Numbered from the stretch's first letter, positions 1 through 11,328 are shown. The stretch: DNA of 64,000 nucleotides from Labia minor (GCA_963082975.1 OY720345.1:29830611-29894610); one strand, 5' to 3'. The notes: a model not told the origin generated them from the letters alone. Translations and numbers: made by a program.

Positions 1-360
1 GCTCAACCGGAAGAGGGTCATTACCTACAACGTTTTGATTTTTTTTCCTCTAAAGTGACCGTAAAAATAAAGATATATGTTTGATAATTTTTCACATGAT
101 TAATAATTGTATAAAACTGCTATATATAGAATTTCAGCTTGATTGAATCGCTGAAAGTACCAGAATTAATTTTTTAACACTGCAAATCTCACGCGCCAAC
201 ATGTGCGATGGTGCCATCAATAAAAAGCCAAACATGCGCTGGTTTAATATTTATTATTTATTATTTATAATTTATAATTAATTAAATTTAATTTTAATAT
301 AATATATTATGTTATTTAATCCAATTCAAATTGAGAGATAGTCGAGTGGAGACACTCCAG
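1..360 (+). mobile_element. HINE-A copy 1, 3' part (Helentron-like, non-autonomous)
   Basis: This is the 3' portion of a repeat found seven times in the window (also near 3.9, 14.6, 36.8, 44.1, 48.9 and 55.3 kb); the window edge cuts off its 5' part. It ends with the subterminal repeat GAGATAGT (333-342 region) followed by a hairpin, stem GAGTG (344-348), loop GAGA, stem CACTC (353-357). No coding capacity is visible. Family identity follows from alignment by eye to the other copies. The Helentron-associated (HINE/DINE-1-like) label rests on terminal architecture only. Confidence 0.7.
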
Positions 361-479
361 CTAATTTCACTTAAAGTAGTTTTGATTGAGCAGTCCGTCA
401 GAAATTGAAGCTCAAAATGACAAAACGTTATGAGTGTAATACACTGGTTCTTTTACCCTATGTAAATCTATATTGACTT

Positions 480-775
480 CGCGGGCTGACGTGCTAATCA
501 GACATGTGACAATATCTGTGTTGGTGCTAAGAATTCTTCGGAGCTTTGGAACTCAGTAAGTCAAAAATCACCAAGTCATTCAACGCAAAACCCCACAAGC
601 GACTCTTGATCACAGTGAGTCCCAGAATCCCTAAAAATTTCCCTCCTAAATAAATTCTTGAAAATAGTGCCAAAATGGACACTGAAACGTCGAGAACTAA
701 ATCTCACAATCATACGTCAAAATCAGGCGGAAATAATTTCTCATAATAATCAAAATTTTCAAAGAACCTAAACAA
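480..775 (+). mobile_element. Penelope-like element remnant with hammerhead-like core
   Basis: About 110 bp here (590-705) align well with the reverse complement of 52632-52740. The shared block holds a degenerate hammerhead ribozyme layout: a TTGAAAA segment where CUGANGA is expected, an imperfect stem-loop, then CTGAAACGTCGAGAA (689-703). The run GAAACGTCGAG is characteristic of the long-terminal parts of arthropod Penelope-like elements, which are known to carry hammerhead motifs. The catalytic core is altered, so self-cleavage is unlikely. No reverse transcriptase or GIY-YIG coding sequence is present. Confidence 0.45.
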
Positions 776-1089
776 ACATAATATATAGATATATTAATTG
801 ACATAGAGATATAGCTCTTAAAAGTTACTTATTATAATTTATTTAAAACCAATTTGTACATATTTTTATATCTTTATTTAGGGACTTTTTAAATAAACTT
901 TTTTTAATTATATAGGAACTTTCAAAAAAAATCTCAATAAGGTTTATAATTGGTTTAGTATAAGTTTCTTCAGTCCATATGTTGATTTTCTCATTCAAAT
1001 CTCTTCATTTAAATCACTTTTAAAAATAAAATAAAAAAATAGTCTTATAGTTAAATTAAATTTGAATTGAACAAATTAAATGGATTTCT

Positions 1090-1760
1090 ATACACCACCA
1101 ACCCCCTAATCTAACAACTCGTATAACTTTGTCACTTTCTTCCCATTTTAGAGATTCTGGATTCTAAATGGGTCTTTAAAAGTGGAAGATCAACATTAAA
1201 ACGCATTAATTAAAGCCTCTTTTGCATTCAATTTTTTTTTCATTTGTTTTTTTTTTTGTATTTTTTTTATTTCTAAAATTCAAATGAAATATATCATATT
1301 GAAATGGAAATAGGCCTGAATAATTAACTATTAGTTTGATTAATGGTTTTAAAAAAAAAATTTAATTTATTTTTTACAATATTCAAATGATAATATTATT
1401 TTTTTCTGTGAATTGATGAATTCAGAAGGCGTTAATTATAAATAATCTTTCCGTCAACTGGATGTTGTTATCGAAGTTGTTGTTGTGATCTTTAATGTCT
1501 AATGATGCAACTGAAGAAAGAGAGAGAAATGGTTTATGGCTCGAGTGTGCTTTGATGCTCACATCTAGGTTTGCTTGCTCAAGGCGTTGTAAGAAAGGGG
1601 AGGAGATGTTCAATGGACCCTATTCACCATTCCCCTTTCTTCCTCAGTTGGGCTTATCAGGTTAAATAAAGCCAAGTCGTTTGCTCAGCGGCGAGAAAGG
1701 AGACAGCCACGCAAGCAAATAGGAAGGTGTTGTTGCTGTTTAGTCTGGATTAAAGAAAAA
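1090..1760. other. GC-richer, apparently single-copy island, no recognised gene
   Basis: No repeat family seen elsewhere in the window is present. A 63-codon minus-strand frame (1613-1422) resembles nothing I recognise, and the region carries short CAA/GTT and GA runs. It could hold a regulatory element or an unrecognised exon; the sequence does not decide. Confidence 0.3.
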
Positions 1761-1821
1761 AAATAATAAAAATAATAATAAATAAGAAAAAAAAAAAAAA
1801 TAATAATAATATTAAATAGAT

Positions 1822-1910
1822 GGGGCAGAATGGCTGAGTGGGTAGAGTACGAGATTTCTACTCAGGAAGCCTGAGTTCGAATCCCAGCATAGAACTCAAG
1901 ATTATATATT
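1822..1910 (+). repeat. tRNA-derived SINE head (box A and box B)
   Basis: Box A-like TGGCTGAGTGGG (1831-1842) and box B AGTTCGAATCC (1874-1884) have tRNA-like spacing, the arrangement of an internal RNA polymerase III promoter. The flanks do not pair as an acceptor stem and no clean anticodon arm can be drawn, so this is a SINE head rather than a tRNA gene. It lies just upstream of a LINE endonuclease fragment. Confidence 0.6.
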
Positions 1911-1941
1911 TATTTAATAAAAATAAAAATTTAATTCAATT

Positions 1942-2254
1942 TAACATCGGCTGCCCCAGCTCCAGGAACTGACAAGCCTTGGTTCTACAAAGCCTGCTCC
2001 GGCAGGATAACCTCAAAACAAGCAACCATGAATCGTGATAGAATATCCAGATAATTGCTCTTCAAGAGACAAGATTCACGGATGAAAAATACAATGGACT
2101 AAAGAACTATCGCATATTCAAGAGCAAGACGGCCAAGCGAATTGGAAGAGGTTTACCACTTCTGGGCGTGGCGTTCATTGTGAACAACAAGATCATCGAT
2201 TCAATATTAGAAGTCAATGCCATCAGCAATCGCATCATGATCATGAGGATGTGA
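1942..2254 (+). pseudogene. LINE ORF2 endonuclease fragment (EEP fold, RTE/CFDP2-like)
   Basis: From 2051 the plus strand reads 67 codons before TGA at 2252, beginning IIALQETRFTDEKYNG. ALQET is the magnesium-binding motif region of the apurinic-like endonuclease that opens non-LTR retrotransposon ORF2 proteins. Further on, GVAFIVNNKI and NAISNRIMIMRM fit the next conserved strands of that domain. The frame is blocked just upstream by stops and ends well before the catalytic DxxH region, so only about a quarter of the domain remains. No reverse transcriptase follows. This is a dead 5' fragment; the clade is a guess from motif style. Confidence 0.65.
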
Positions 2255-2666
2255 TGCGCTTCTAAAAATTTATGGGAGCTTTGCGTGATCCAAGACGGTC
2301 CGTACGCAATTAATTAATTAAATATTAAATATAGATACTAGTGTATTTGAAATGCATTTTTGAATTTATTTTTAATAAGTAAAGAGAAAAGACATTAGAA
2401 ATTTTTTTTTTATATATAAATTAAACAAATAAAATTTAATTAAATTAATCAGTATATCGTATAAAGAGCAAGCGGCGTGGTAATAATTATTTCCTAAAAC
2501 TCTTTTTTTTTAAATATATTTTATTTACATTGTACTTTTAATTTAAAGTTTGGATTTAATCTAAAAATATATCCGAATGGAAGGGAAATGTAGAAAAAGA
2601 TAATATTTCAATAAAATAAAACCTCTTTCTCAGTGATATCTAAAGATAATAAATTTTTGTCTATTC

Positions 2667-2986
2667 CAGGAGTCGGCAACCTTATGACGGAAGAGCCAAA
2701 AGTTACAATTTACAAAATTTACAAATTTTTAAAGAGCCACTAACATTATTGTTTCATTATTATGACATTTGATTAGGATTAGATATATAGATTTGATTTT
2801 TGATTTAAAATAAATAAACTGTTCTCTGTTAAGTGTTTTTATCATGTTTGCATTTTTATATTGCAATATAATAGTTTGAGTTTTAAAAATAAAATAATAT
2901 AATTATTAATATATGGAACTGAAGAGCCACATCTTGACATCGAAAGAGCCATATACGGCTCGCGAGCCGCAGGTTGTCTTCCCCTG
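2667..2986. mobile_element. hAT-type MITE, 320 bp
   Basis: Terminal repeats start CAGGAGTCGGCAACC on the left and, reverse complemented, CAGGGGAAGACAACC on the right, with GAGCCACA-rich inner parts typical of arthropod and vertebrate hAT MITEs. Flanking 8-mers GTCTATTC (2659-2666) and GTCTCTCC (2987-2994) match at 6 of 8 positions, the hAT target-duplication length. The interior is AT-rich and non-coding. Confidence 0.75.
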
Positions 2987-3228
2987 GTCTCTCCAGATGC
3001 TATTGTGATGTTATATAAATCGACTAGAATTCTTCATCTTCCTCTAATTATCATATCTTCGTCATTCCCCCATGATCCCCATTGACCCATGAATCTCACC
3101 AAGATATTTTGAAATTATCTTTGATTTTCAATGAGAAGATTTAGACATTTTTGAGAATAATGATTTTATCTAGAAACACTAGTAAATTAACTAGTGTGAG
3201 TTGATAATCTCTCTAAATAAAATTTGAA

Positions 3229-3246
3229 TTGTGTGTGTGTGTGTGT
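3229..3246. repeat. (GT)n microsatellite
   Basis: Nine GT units in an uninterrupted run. Confidence 0.9.
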
Positions 3247-3479
3247 AAAAACGATGTAAATGTTCAAGTATATTTGACATCATCATAAAAATTTCAGAAA
3301 TGGATAAAAGTAACGTTAAAACGTAAAGAAATAATAAAATTTTATTTTGATCTTTTACCATGATCATAATAATTTTCCTCGTATAAGATAATATACCATA
3401 AATGATATATTCAATGTAGAAAAACTAATTTTTTTTAGTTTCACGATGTATATTATTAAATTACGTATGTATATATGTA

Positions 3480-3790
3480 TGTAGGTCTCTAACTAAACCT
3501 ATTCTTAGGTAAAAATAAAAGAGGAAAAAAAATAGGTTGAGAGAGAAACGAACAAAAAGGCATTGAAGAAAAAGAAGTTGGAAAAAAAGAGGGTGGTGGG
3601 CTCTCATCTGTTGTGTAGAGAGGATGTGTGTGCACCAATTGCAAACAGCAGTTAAGTGAAAATGCTTTTGAAATCCACGTTTAGATCGATCCATGAAGGA
3701 AATGCAAACGGCTTCCGTTAAATCGCAGAAGAAATAGGAAAAGCTAGTGGGAAAGGGGGAAGCATGATCATCCAATCTTTTTGTCTATTG
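3480..3790. other. Single-copy island with a 104-codon minus-strand frame
   Basis: The minus strand is open from 3775 to 3461 (start MDDHASPFPTSF). The predicted protein ends in a Phe/Leu-rich run translated from GA-rich DNA, and I recognise no domain. Length alone does not exceed chance here, so this is not called as a gene. The segment matches none of the repeat families in the window. Confidence 0.25.
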
Positions 3791-3928
3791 AACTTTCTTT
3801 TTCTTTCTCATACTCACAAAGATATAAACATGAAATAAATAAATATATATATATATTTATATATAATAAGAAGAGATAATAAGAAATTAATTATAATTTT
3901 ATTTTTTTAAGTTTTTGATTTATTTACT

Positions 3929-4310
3929 TTACATTCAGCGATTCAATCAAGGTGAAATTCTATATATAGCAGTTTTATACAATTTTTAATCATGTAAAAA
4001 ACTATCAAACATATATCTTTGTTTTTACGATCAGTTTAGAGGGGAAAAAGAATGAAAACGTGGTAGAGGTATGACCCTCTTCCGGATGAGCTACATTTCT
4101 CAAAAGTTGATAGAAAACTACGAATTTTGAATAATGCCCGTATACCGAATCTCATTATTCTAGTTCAAACCGTTTTTGCGTATTCTTATCTACATAGAGA
4201 CATACACACACAGACTTTTTTCTCAATCTTAGTAAAAATGACGCAGGGACCTTCAAAACGTATAAAAACATCAAAATCTCGACATCAAAAATCTGTCGAG
4301 ATAGTAAAAA
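3929..4310 (-). mobile_element. HINE-A copy 2, 3' (hairpin) end missing
   Basis: This matches the HINE-A body from the TTTCAGCGAATCAATC block to the 5' end, where GTCGAGATAGTAAAAA (4295-4310) is the reverse complement of the 5' T-run plus subterminal repeat. The CACACA microsatellite lies at 4203-4214. The hairpin end is lost. The 64-codon plus-strand frame at 4127-4321 is only repeat sequence. Confidence 0.7.
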
Positions 4311-4888
4311 TAATTTCATGAATATTAATATAATAAAAAGATTTCAGAGCGTTCGTTTAATATAATACTCCTATTTATAATATCTAATAATGCCTTCATT
4401 AAGTATTTACCAAAAAGTGAGGAATTTTTTGACATGTGTTGACAAATGACCTTTGAACAAAAATATGACCAGCCGGCTAAAAAGCACAGAAAACGACACA
4501 TTTATTTTTATTAAGGTCTCTCTTTTTCCCTTTTTTTTACCAACAGATATAATTGATTTGTCTTTCTTGTCACTTGATACCAAAATAAATATATATTTTT
4601 ATATAAATATTTCAGGTGAAATTTGAAGGAAATAACGTTTTGAAAGCATAACAATGTTTTATTGTTAAAAGCAAAAGTGCAAAACAGAATGAATAAATCG
4701 ATATGGATGTATCTTTAAAAAAAATCTTTTCATATTTTTAGTTGGTTTATTTTTTTTTTTTTTTACTCATTTAGTAATTAAATCTGACTATTCTAGGTCC
4801 TATCACCTATGTAGTTTAAATTATTTTTAAAAAATTCATTTTATCTTTATTATTGAAATTTAAAAACCCTATGATTGCTTTAACTTAC

Positions 4889-5727
4889 GAGGTTTGATCA
4901 AAAGAAAAGATTAATTTTAAATTATTTCGAAAAGTATTTATTTATTCATCAATATCCATTTTTTACCCTTCAAAGTAATTCCTGTCATATATAATGCACT
5001 TATGCCAGCGCGTTTTCCAATCGTCGAAGTACTTCTGAAATGCTCTTTTCGGTATGGCCATCAGCTCGTTCTTCGATTCCGACTTTATCTTATCAAGTGT
5101 GGCGAAACGCGTTCCTTTCATTGGTCTCTTCAGTTTTGGGAATAGGAAAAACAATCTGGTGAATCCGGTGGTTGAGGCATGATTACGGTCACGAACAAGC
5201 AATGATGTGTGAGCTGGTGCATTATCGTGATGCAGAATCCTTATTTGTTATTCCACAATTCCGAATGCTTCACGAAAACGTTGCATACCTTTCTTGCAGT
5301 ATTCCTTATTAACAGTATGAACTGTTGGTAAGAATTCATGATGCACCACGCATAGTAATCGAAGAAAACAGTGAGCAATACCTTCACATTTGATTGACAT
5401 CATCAACATCTTCTCGGACTTCTGTGAAGCGCTTGTAACAATTATAAACATTTTTTTGAGACAAAGTAGACTCTCTGAATGCCACAGTCAACATTTAAAG
5501 TGCGTTGGAGACCTTTATTTCATTTTGAACGCAAAATTTAATACAATATGTTTTTTAAGTAAAAAATCGAAGAACCCACAAAAACGTGACTAACTTTTTC
5601 AGTTGTCCAAAACAAACTACTAATCCAATATGGGTGATAATGTTTACATAAGAGAAACATATGTGTACCAACATAACAAAAAAATCGAATATACACAGCT
5701 TGCGTATATTCTTTTGAACATACCTCT
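4889..5727 (-). mobile_element. Deleted mariner element, 839 bp
   Basis: The left end reads TA then CGAGGTTTGATCAAAAGAA, and the right end reverse complements to TA then AGAGGTATGTTCAAAAGAA. The TA duplications are at 4887-4888 and 5728-5729. A full mariner of this type is about 1.3 kb, so roughly 450 bp of coding sequence have been lost. Confidence 0.75.
4963..5451 (-). pseudogene. mariner transposase relic
   Basis: Reading the minus strand, VVHHEFLPTVHTVNKEY, then HHDNAPAHTS (D at the second catalytic position), then LFPKLKRPMKGTRF and AIPKRAFQKYFDDWKTRWHKC give the standard order of a mariner transposase C-terminal half. Between LVRD and LFFLFPKL there is a frameshift and a short deletion, and the third catalytic Asp of SPDxAPxD is out of frame. 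The helix-turn-helix and first Asp regions are gone. The protein once catalysed DNA cut-and-paste at the element's TIRs; it cannot now. Confidence 0.8.
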
Positions 5728-5729
5728 TA

Positions 5730-6760
5730 TAATGATTTTGAATATTTTAATTATTTTCAAAGATTATCACTTGAGGAATAATAAATCGTGGCATAGAGTA
5801 TAGTGACTTTTGAATAAATAGGTCTTTTTATTTTTTTTAATAATTTTCCATTACTTTCAATTTGATTATATGGTATAGAAATACAGCAATGGATGGAAAG
5901 ACAAGAAACTAAAATGATTCAAATGATTAAAAGTTGATAAAAATGATTTTAGGACTATCTATAGACATTCTTGACTACATTTGGAGAAAAGAAACAGAAA
6001 AACTTCTTTGGAGGTTTCAGATGTCTTAAATTCATTGTAAAAATAAGAACTCAAGAATCAAAATCGTTTGGAGGAGATCAAGAGGACAATAAAGAATGAT
6101 AATATGGCCAGTTAGACAAGAAACATAAAGAAAAGAGAATAAAGGACAAGACATAAAGATAACTCGAGGAAAATAACGAGTTAAAACTTTAACTAAATGT
6201 AATCAAACGATAAATAATAACAGTTATGAAAGGCAATACAAAGGCCCAGAGAGCATAATAGATTAATCCACATATATCCTTTACTACAAAAACACAAATA
6301 CAATATAATACAAGGACAAAATAAAAAGATAGAAAAATATGAGTGAAAGGCAGGTGTAGAAAAATATGGGAAGGCAGAAAAGATCTACTGAGCATAGGAT
6401 TTGACAAGGTAGTCCAAAAATATTACATAATGTTCAAAATGTGGTAGTTCTGAACCTGGGCTTAAGAACAGCTTGGTGGACTGGATGGAAGAGTAGACAA
6501 CGGACTGTGTGACCAAATTTGTCATGTTATTTTGTTATTATAAATGAAAAATAATATTACATATGTAAATTTCAAAAATATGGGACAATAAATAAATAAA
6601 AATAAATTCTAAAAACTATATTTAATATTTTTAATTTATAAAGTAATACAACAAGATTTAGAGAAATATTTATTAATAGTTTTATAAAATTTCACATTTC
6701 TCAATAATATTAGTGGAAAGTTTTTTAATACTCTAAAATATATAGAAAAAAATTTCCTAG
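5730..6760. other. AT-rich DNA without recognised features
   Basis: Low-complexity AT-rich sequence. Short open frames (for example minus strand 6407-6189, hydrophobic) are what random AT-rich sequence yields. No repeat ends, TIRs or coding motifs are visible. Confidence 0.4.
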
Positions 6761-6769
6761 CTGAAGAGT

Positions 6770-7255
6770 TAATCATGAGTGGGCGTTCCGGTGGGCTAAT
6801 GGCCGTTGATTGTCCTGGCGGCAGTCGGTATGTCTGTTTCAACTTGCGTGCCTTGGCAAGCACGGAAATCAAACCAATTTCCTGACACTCTCACTAACCC
6901 TCTCACCCTTCCAATCCTTATCACAACACACACACACACACAGACCTTCAATGCTTATTTTTGCGACGATCGAAAAAATGAAATTACCTTCGTGTCCCTC
7001 TTGGGTTAATTCCGATTCAGTCGATTGCAGATAGAAAAAGACAGTGAAAGAGAAGTAGAGAATAGTCTATTTTAGGAGTTGAGGAGGACGTTGTCGAGGA
7101 GGAGGGGGGGGGGGGGGGTGAGAGGTAAAGGGGGTAGAAATGAAATGGCATTCCGATATATCGGATTAGTGATTGACATGATTGAAAACTCTTTTAGGGT
7201 TTAATGATTGAGCTAACAAGCTGATATTAAAACTGCTGGCGTGGCATTTTCCAGT
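6770..7255. other. GC-richer single-copy island with a G homopolymer
   Basis: Base composition rises sharply at 6775-6900 and again at 7040-7140, which includes an uninterrupted G run of about 17 at 7102-7118. Overlapping frames on both strands (for example LPPGQSTAISPPERP on minus) resemble no protein I know. A (CA)n run lies at 6927-6941. This may be an exon or promoter fragment of a host gene or conserved non-coding DNA. Confidence 0.35.
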
Positions 7256-7754
7256 CATTTTTTTGTCTCCTTTTTTTTTGAAAATTACTAAGGTTAGATC
7301 ATTAAAATGTCACCGAAATCAGAAAATAGATAGTTTAAGGAAAACGATAAAGGGGAAATGAAAATGTCACATAATTTATTCTTAATTCGGGTAATAATTT
7401 ATGATTATAAACTGATTCGCATTTGCAGTGAAGCAAAAACAAAAATCATTCAAATAAAAAAATTTAAATAAAGGGAATATAAATTAAATGATAATAATAG
7501 TTAAAGTCAGCCATTTCTTATATTATAGAAATTCAATAAATATTTCCAAAAATGATGAATTTATTTTAAAGATTCTAAGTATTTTTTGTTTGTTTTGTTA
7601 TTATCATAAATCATTCTATTTGTTTAAGTAATTTTAAATAAATTTTAACTAGGGAACAGTAATAAGTAAGAATCGTTAATATGGCCAATACTTTCTAAAT
7701 TTTTGTTAACTTCTGTTAAAAATTAAATAAACAGAAATATATATATAATATATT

Positions 7755-8032
7755 CACCGAGCCACCGTTCAAATAATTTAAAAGTACATAAAATAGTCAT
7801 AAAACATATTCATCTTAAACGTATGTATAATGCTCTGAAAGACAGAAAAGTATGGCCTGTTGATATAACATAATATATATTTTGTAAATTGATTTAATAT
7901 AATATATTTTGTATTTACGAAAGCGCTGTTTAACGAAGTTGATGACGTCATTTAAATTTTCTATTTTAAATAAAGAAAAAACTAATAATCGTTCAGAAAC
8001 AATTTCAAAAAACTTAAATGAATGTATTAATG
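7755..8032 (-). mobile_element. HINE-D element, first segment (split by hAT)
   Basis: This begins near CACCGAGCCACCG and aligns by eye with the reverse complement of 53221-53470, including the block GACAGAAAAGTATGGCCTGT and a TGACGTCA palindrome at 7944-7951. It stops at the 8-bp hAT target site and resumes at 11337. The body around the break matches HINE-C (CAGAAACAATTTCAAA before, AAAAAACAGATATGGATATA after), so D and C share a module. Confidence 0.55.
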
Positions 8033-8418
8033 CATAGGTTCTTAAACTTATGTACTCCACGGACCCCCACTTGAAAAAATTTTTTTTGACGGACCCCCAT
8101 CACAACTTTAGGTACTTTACGTCATTTTATTAATTAATTTCTGGCTTACGATCTCATAAGGACAAGGATATATGATGAATATTTCTAACAGTGATTGGTG
8201 AATAACGATTTTTTTGCATATTGTAGAACACATTTTATTAGAAATTATAATATTGAAGAAAGAAAATACAAACATTGTCATAGCAACAAATCTCACAAAT
8301 TATAATGGGTACTTACATTAAATTCATATAAATATTTTATAATTTTTTTCAGAAAATATTAAATAAGAAATATTTTAAAAAATAACTGCATCTATCTCAT
8401 TAAATATAACTTACATAT

Positions 8419-10277
8419 TTAATGAGATGTATGCAGTTGTTTTCTTGAAACAAGAATCTCAATATCTGGCTTAATATTGGAAACTTTTAATCTAAGATCC
8501 GGCTCTACATTTAATTTGTTTCTATATTTAGACTTAATATAAAATAGTACCGAAAAAGCTTGTTCGCATAAATATGTTGTGCAGAATGGAATCAAGTGTT
8601 GAAGTGCTTTATTTGCAAGCGCAGGATAATCTGACCTGAGAAGTAACCAAAAGTTGCTCAATTCAGTTTTGTTAAATTTTAGTTTATAAGTTGTATCACA
8701 TGATAATTCCACGAGAATATCTTGTTCAGGTGCAGATAAATGTTTAGCATTTGTAATTTCCATATTAAATGGATCTCTGATCCAGTTATTGCAAGGATCA
8801 GGAGTAGAAAAATACTTCCTGAAGTTGCTTTTCAAAGTAATTAAATGTTCAACAAATAATTGACGCGTTTGATTAAGCAATTTTTCACTGGAGCTTTCTA
8901 TGAAATCATTGAGAGTTGGAAAAGACTCATATACACCGTTCTGGATGCGTTTCGACCACAAGTCGATTTTTTTAATCATTGCTTCTATTTTATCTTCAAC
9001 TTTAAATATATTTACAACAGTACCTTGCAGGCTCAAATTAAGTTCGTTCAATTTTGTAAAAATATCAGTCAAGTAAGCCACCTTAGCTAACCAGATAAAA
9101 TCATTGAAACATTCGGTCAGTTCAAAATGCGCATCTATTAAAAACAATCGTATTTCATCTCGAAGCTCAAAAAGGCGAATGAGTACTTTCCCGCGGGACA
9201 ACCAACGTACATCTGTATGTAATAATAAATGTGTATGTTGACTACCCATTTCCTCACACAAAATTTTAAAAACTCTGGAATTAAGTGGACGAGCCTTAAT
9301 GAAATTGACAATTTTAACTACTTCGTCTAATGTTCTTTTCAAATCTGGTGACATATTTTTGGCTGCTAATGATTCTCTGTGAATGCAGCAATGATTCCAA
9401 ACAACCTGAGGCGCAACATTTTTAATAAGAGCAATCAATCCAGTTCTTGTACCTGACATTGCACGAGCACCATCAGTGCAAATTCCAACACATTTTGGCC
9501 ACTCTATTTCATTTTCGGTTATAAAATTATTCAAACTGTTAAATATGTCATTAGCTGTCGTTCGTGAAGGTAGTGAATCACAAAACAATACATCTTCTTG
9601 TATTTGATTTTCAAACTCATATCTAATGAAAGCTAACAAATTGGCATTATTAGTGACATCAGTACTTTCATCCAATTGTAATGAGTAATAGTGACTTTTG
9701 CGCACTCTCGATATTAATTCTTCTTTTATATTACATGACATGTCTTCAATCCTATTCTTAACCGTATCATTTGATAATGAAATCAAATTTATATCGTTTG
9801 CTGCTTTAGTTCCTAACATTATATTTGTAATTACTTTTGTAGCAGGAAGAATTAATTGCTCTGCTTATTATGCGGCTTTCCTGCTTTAGCAATAAGTAGA
9901 GCTACTTCATATGATGCCATTACTGCTTTCTTACTCATACCACCAGATCCCGTCTTTACCATCAATTTCTGACTTGAATTAAGTTCTTCTTTTTCCATTT
10001 TAAAAAATTCGATAGACTTACTAACATGCTCGCTGTGCTTTGTTTGTAAATGACGTCTGAGATTAGCAGGTTTCATACTTTCATTGGATAAACTTTCCTG
10101 TCATAGAACGCAGACTGGTCTTTCCACATCATTGTTGCAAATATAAGTAAATCCAAATGATAAATAATCATCCGAATATTTTCTAGTTTTGCGTTTCTTG
10201 GTAGAGTTTGCTGTTGATGCCTCATCATCTGATTCTTTCCGTTTCTGTGTTGAACCAGTTTGTAGCCAACGATCCAT
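8419..10277 (-). pseudogene. hAT transposase, ZBED5-like, two lesions
   Basis: The natural start is ATG at 10277-10275 (MDRWLQTGSTQKRK, the usual ZBED5-family N-terminus). A BED-type zinc finger follows, with VERPVC as the first ligand of CxxC and RRHLQTKH as the HxxxxH pair. Codon 59 is TGA (10103-10101) at the position of the second CxxC Cys. A one-base deletion near 9866-9872 shifts the frame just before LILPATKV, after which 466 codons are open to the stop at 8419. The open part carries QLDESTDV and CTDGARAMSG (catalytic Asp regions), HTDVRWLSRGK, and the C-terminal dimerisation block CEQAFSVLFYIKSKYRNKL. Corrected length (about 620 residues) fits the family. The long open remainder suggests fairly recent inactivation. 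Confidence 0.9.
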
Positions 10278-10310
10278 TTTATGGAGTAATTTATTAACAT
10301 TGAACTACAA

Positions 10311-10567
10311 TAATATAAATATAATATAAATATAATATAAATATAACGAATTATTATTTACTAGCTATGTTTTAATATGATTTTAAATGAATGTTTTAAT
10401 ATCATTTTAAATGAATGTTTTAAATCATTTTAATAAATGTTTTAAATCATTTTAAATAAATGATTTAATATCATTTTAAATGAATATTAATTTATATAAT
10501 AAATATATTTCGTAATTTGATTCTAAAATATTATTAATTTCGTAATTTGATTCTAAAATATTATTAA
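10311..10567. repeat. AT-rich tandem repeats inside the hAT
   Basis: Three arrays lie upstream of the transposase start: short TAATATAAATA units at about 10311-10345, units based on GTTTTAATATCATTTTAAATGA at 10366-10480, and two identical 30-bp units at 10508-10537 and 10538-10567. The last unit resembles a block of HINE-D (TTTCGTAATTTGATT). Confidence 0.75.
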
Positions 10568-10750
10568 AATAAATATTTTTTATTCATAAAACTAACTTAT
10601 ACTTACTCTCAAAAACAGCCTTTCTGGGAAATTGCAAAATGTGTTTAGTGTTTTTATAAAATAATGATCATGCAAATTACACTAAAAATTAAAAAAAATT
10701 ATTAGCTATAATAAACTATTATTAGCTATAATTTAATTATAATTAATTAA

Positions 10751-10860
10751 ATTAATAAAAATAATTTAAAGATACAACTCGTTGAGAAATGAACTTATAA
10801 TTAACATTAATAAAAATAATTTAAAGATACAACTCGTTGAGAAATGAACTTATAATTAAC
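10751..10860. repeat. Perfect 55-bp tandem duplication in hAT right arm
   Basis: Positions 10751-10805 and 10806-10860 are identical base for base, including ATACAACTCGTTGAGAAATG. Perfect identity implies a recent duplication or gene conversion within this copy. Confidence 0.95.
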
Positions 10861-11328
10861 ATTTGCTTTAAAACTGTTTAAAACCCCAGAGTGGACGCTG
10901 ACAATTTGGGTTTTTCCGGGTAAGACTGTCCCCTCCCCTGGTTTTCCCCAATAACAAAGTGAAAGAAAATTCCCTTATATGCCTCCCCTTCCGAGCCCCT
11001 AAGAGGGGTTATTTTAAAGGAACAATCGAAAAATGATTTTAAATGAATGAATGGATGAAAATTCAAATTTTATATATAGTTTTTTATATATGTTTATTTA
11101 TTCACAAAAAATTAATTGACATAATTATCAATTTAATAAAATAAAATAGTATTATTAATAGTATTAAATTATAGCCGTAATTCTCTAGGAGGATATAGTT
11201 AAACAATGAACTTTAAATATTTATATATGTATATATTTTTACGATGATTTTTTTCCGAGGACCGCGGACCCCCAGTAAAGGCTTCGCGGACCCCCAGGGG
11301 TCCGCGGACCACAGTTTAAGAACCACTG

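Larger units (their letters stand above)
8033..11328. mobile_element. hAT transposon, 3296 bp, with 8-bp TSD
   Basis: The left terminus starts CATAGGTTCTTAAAC and the right terminus reverse complements to CAGTGGTTCTTAAAC. Both are followed by CGGACCCCC-rich subterminal blocks. Perfect 8-bp duplications TATTAATG lie at 8025-8032 and 11329-11336. The element encodes one ZBED5-like transposase on the minus strand and has AT-rich tandem repeats between the gene and its right end. It is a single insertion into a HINE-D body, which reads through if the element plus one duplication is removed. Confidence 0.92.

Noticed and set aside
1822-1900. Possible tRNA gene
   Set aside because: Box A and box B are good, but acceptor and anticodon stems cannot be formed, so it is a tRNA-like SINE head.
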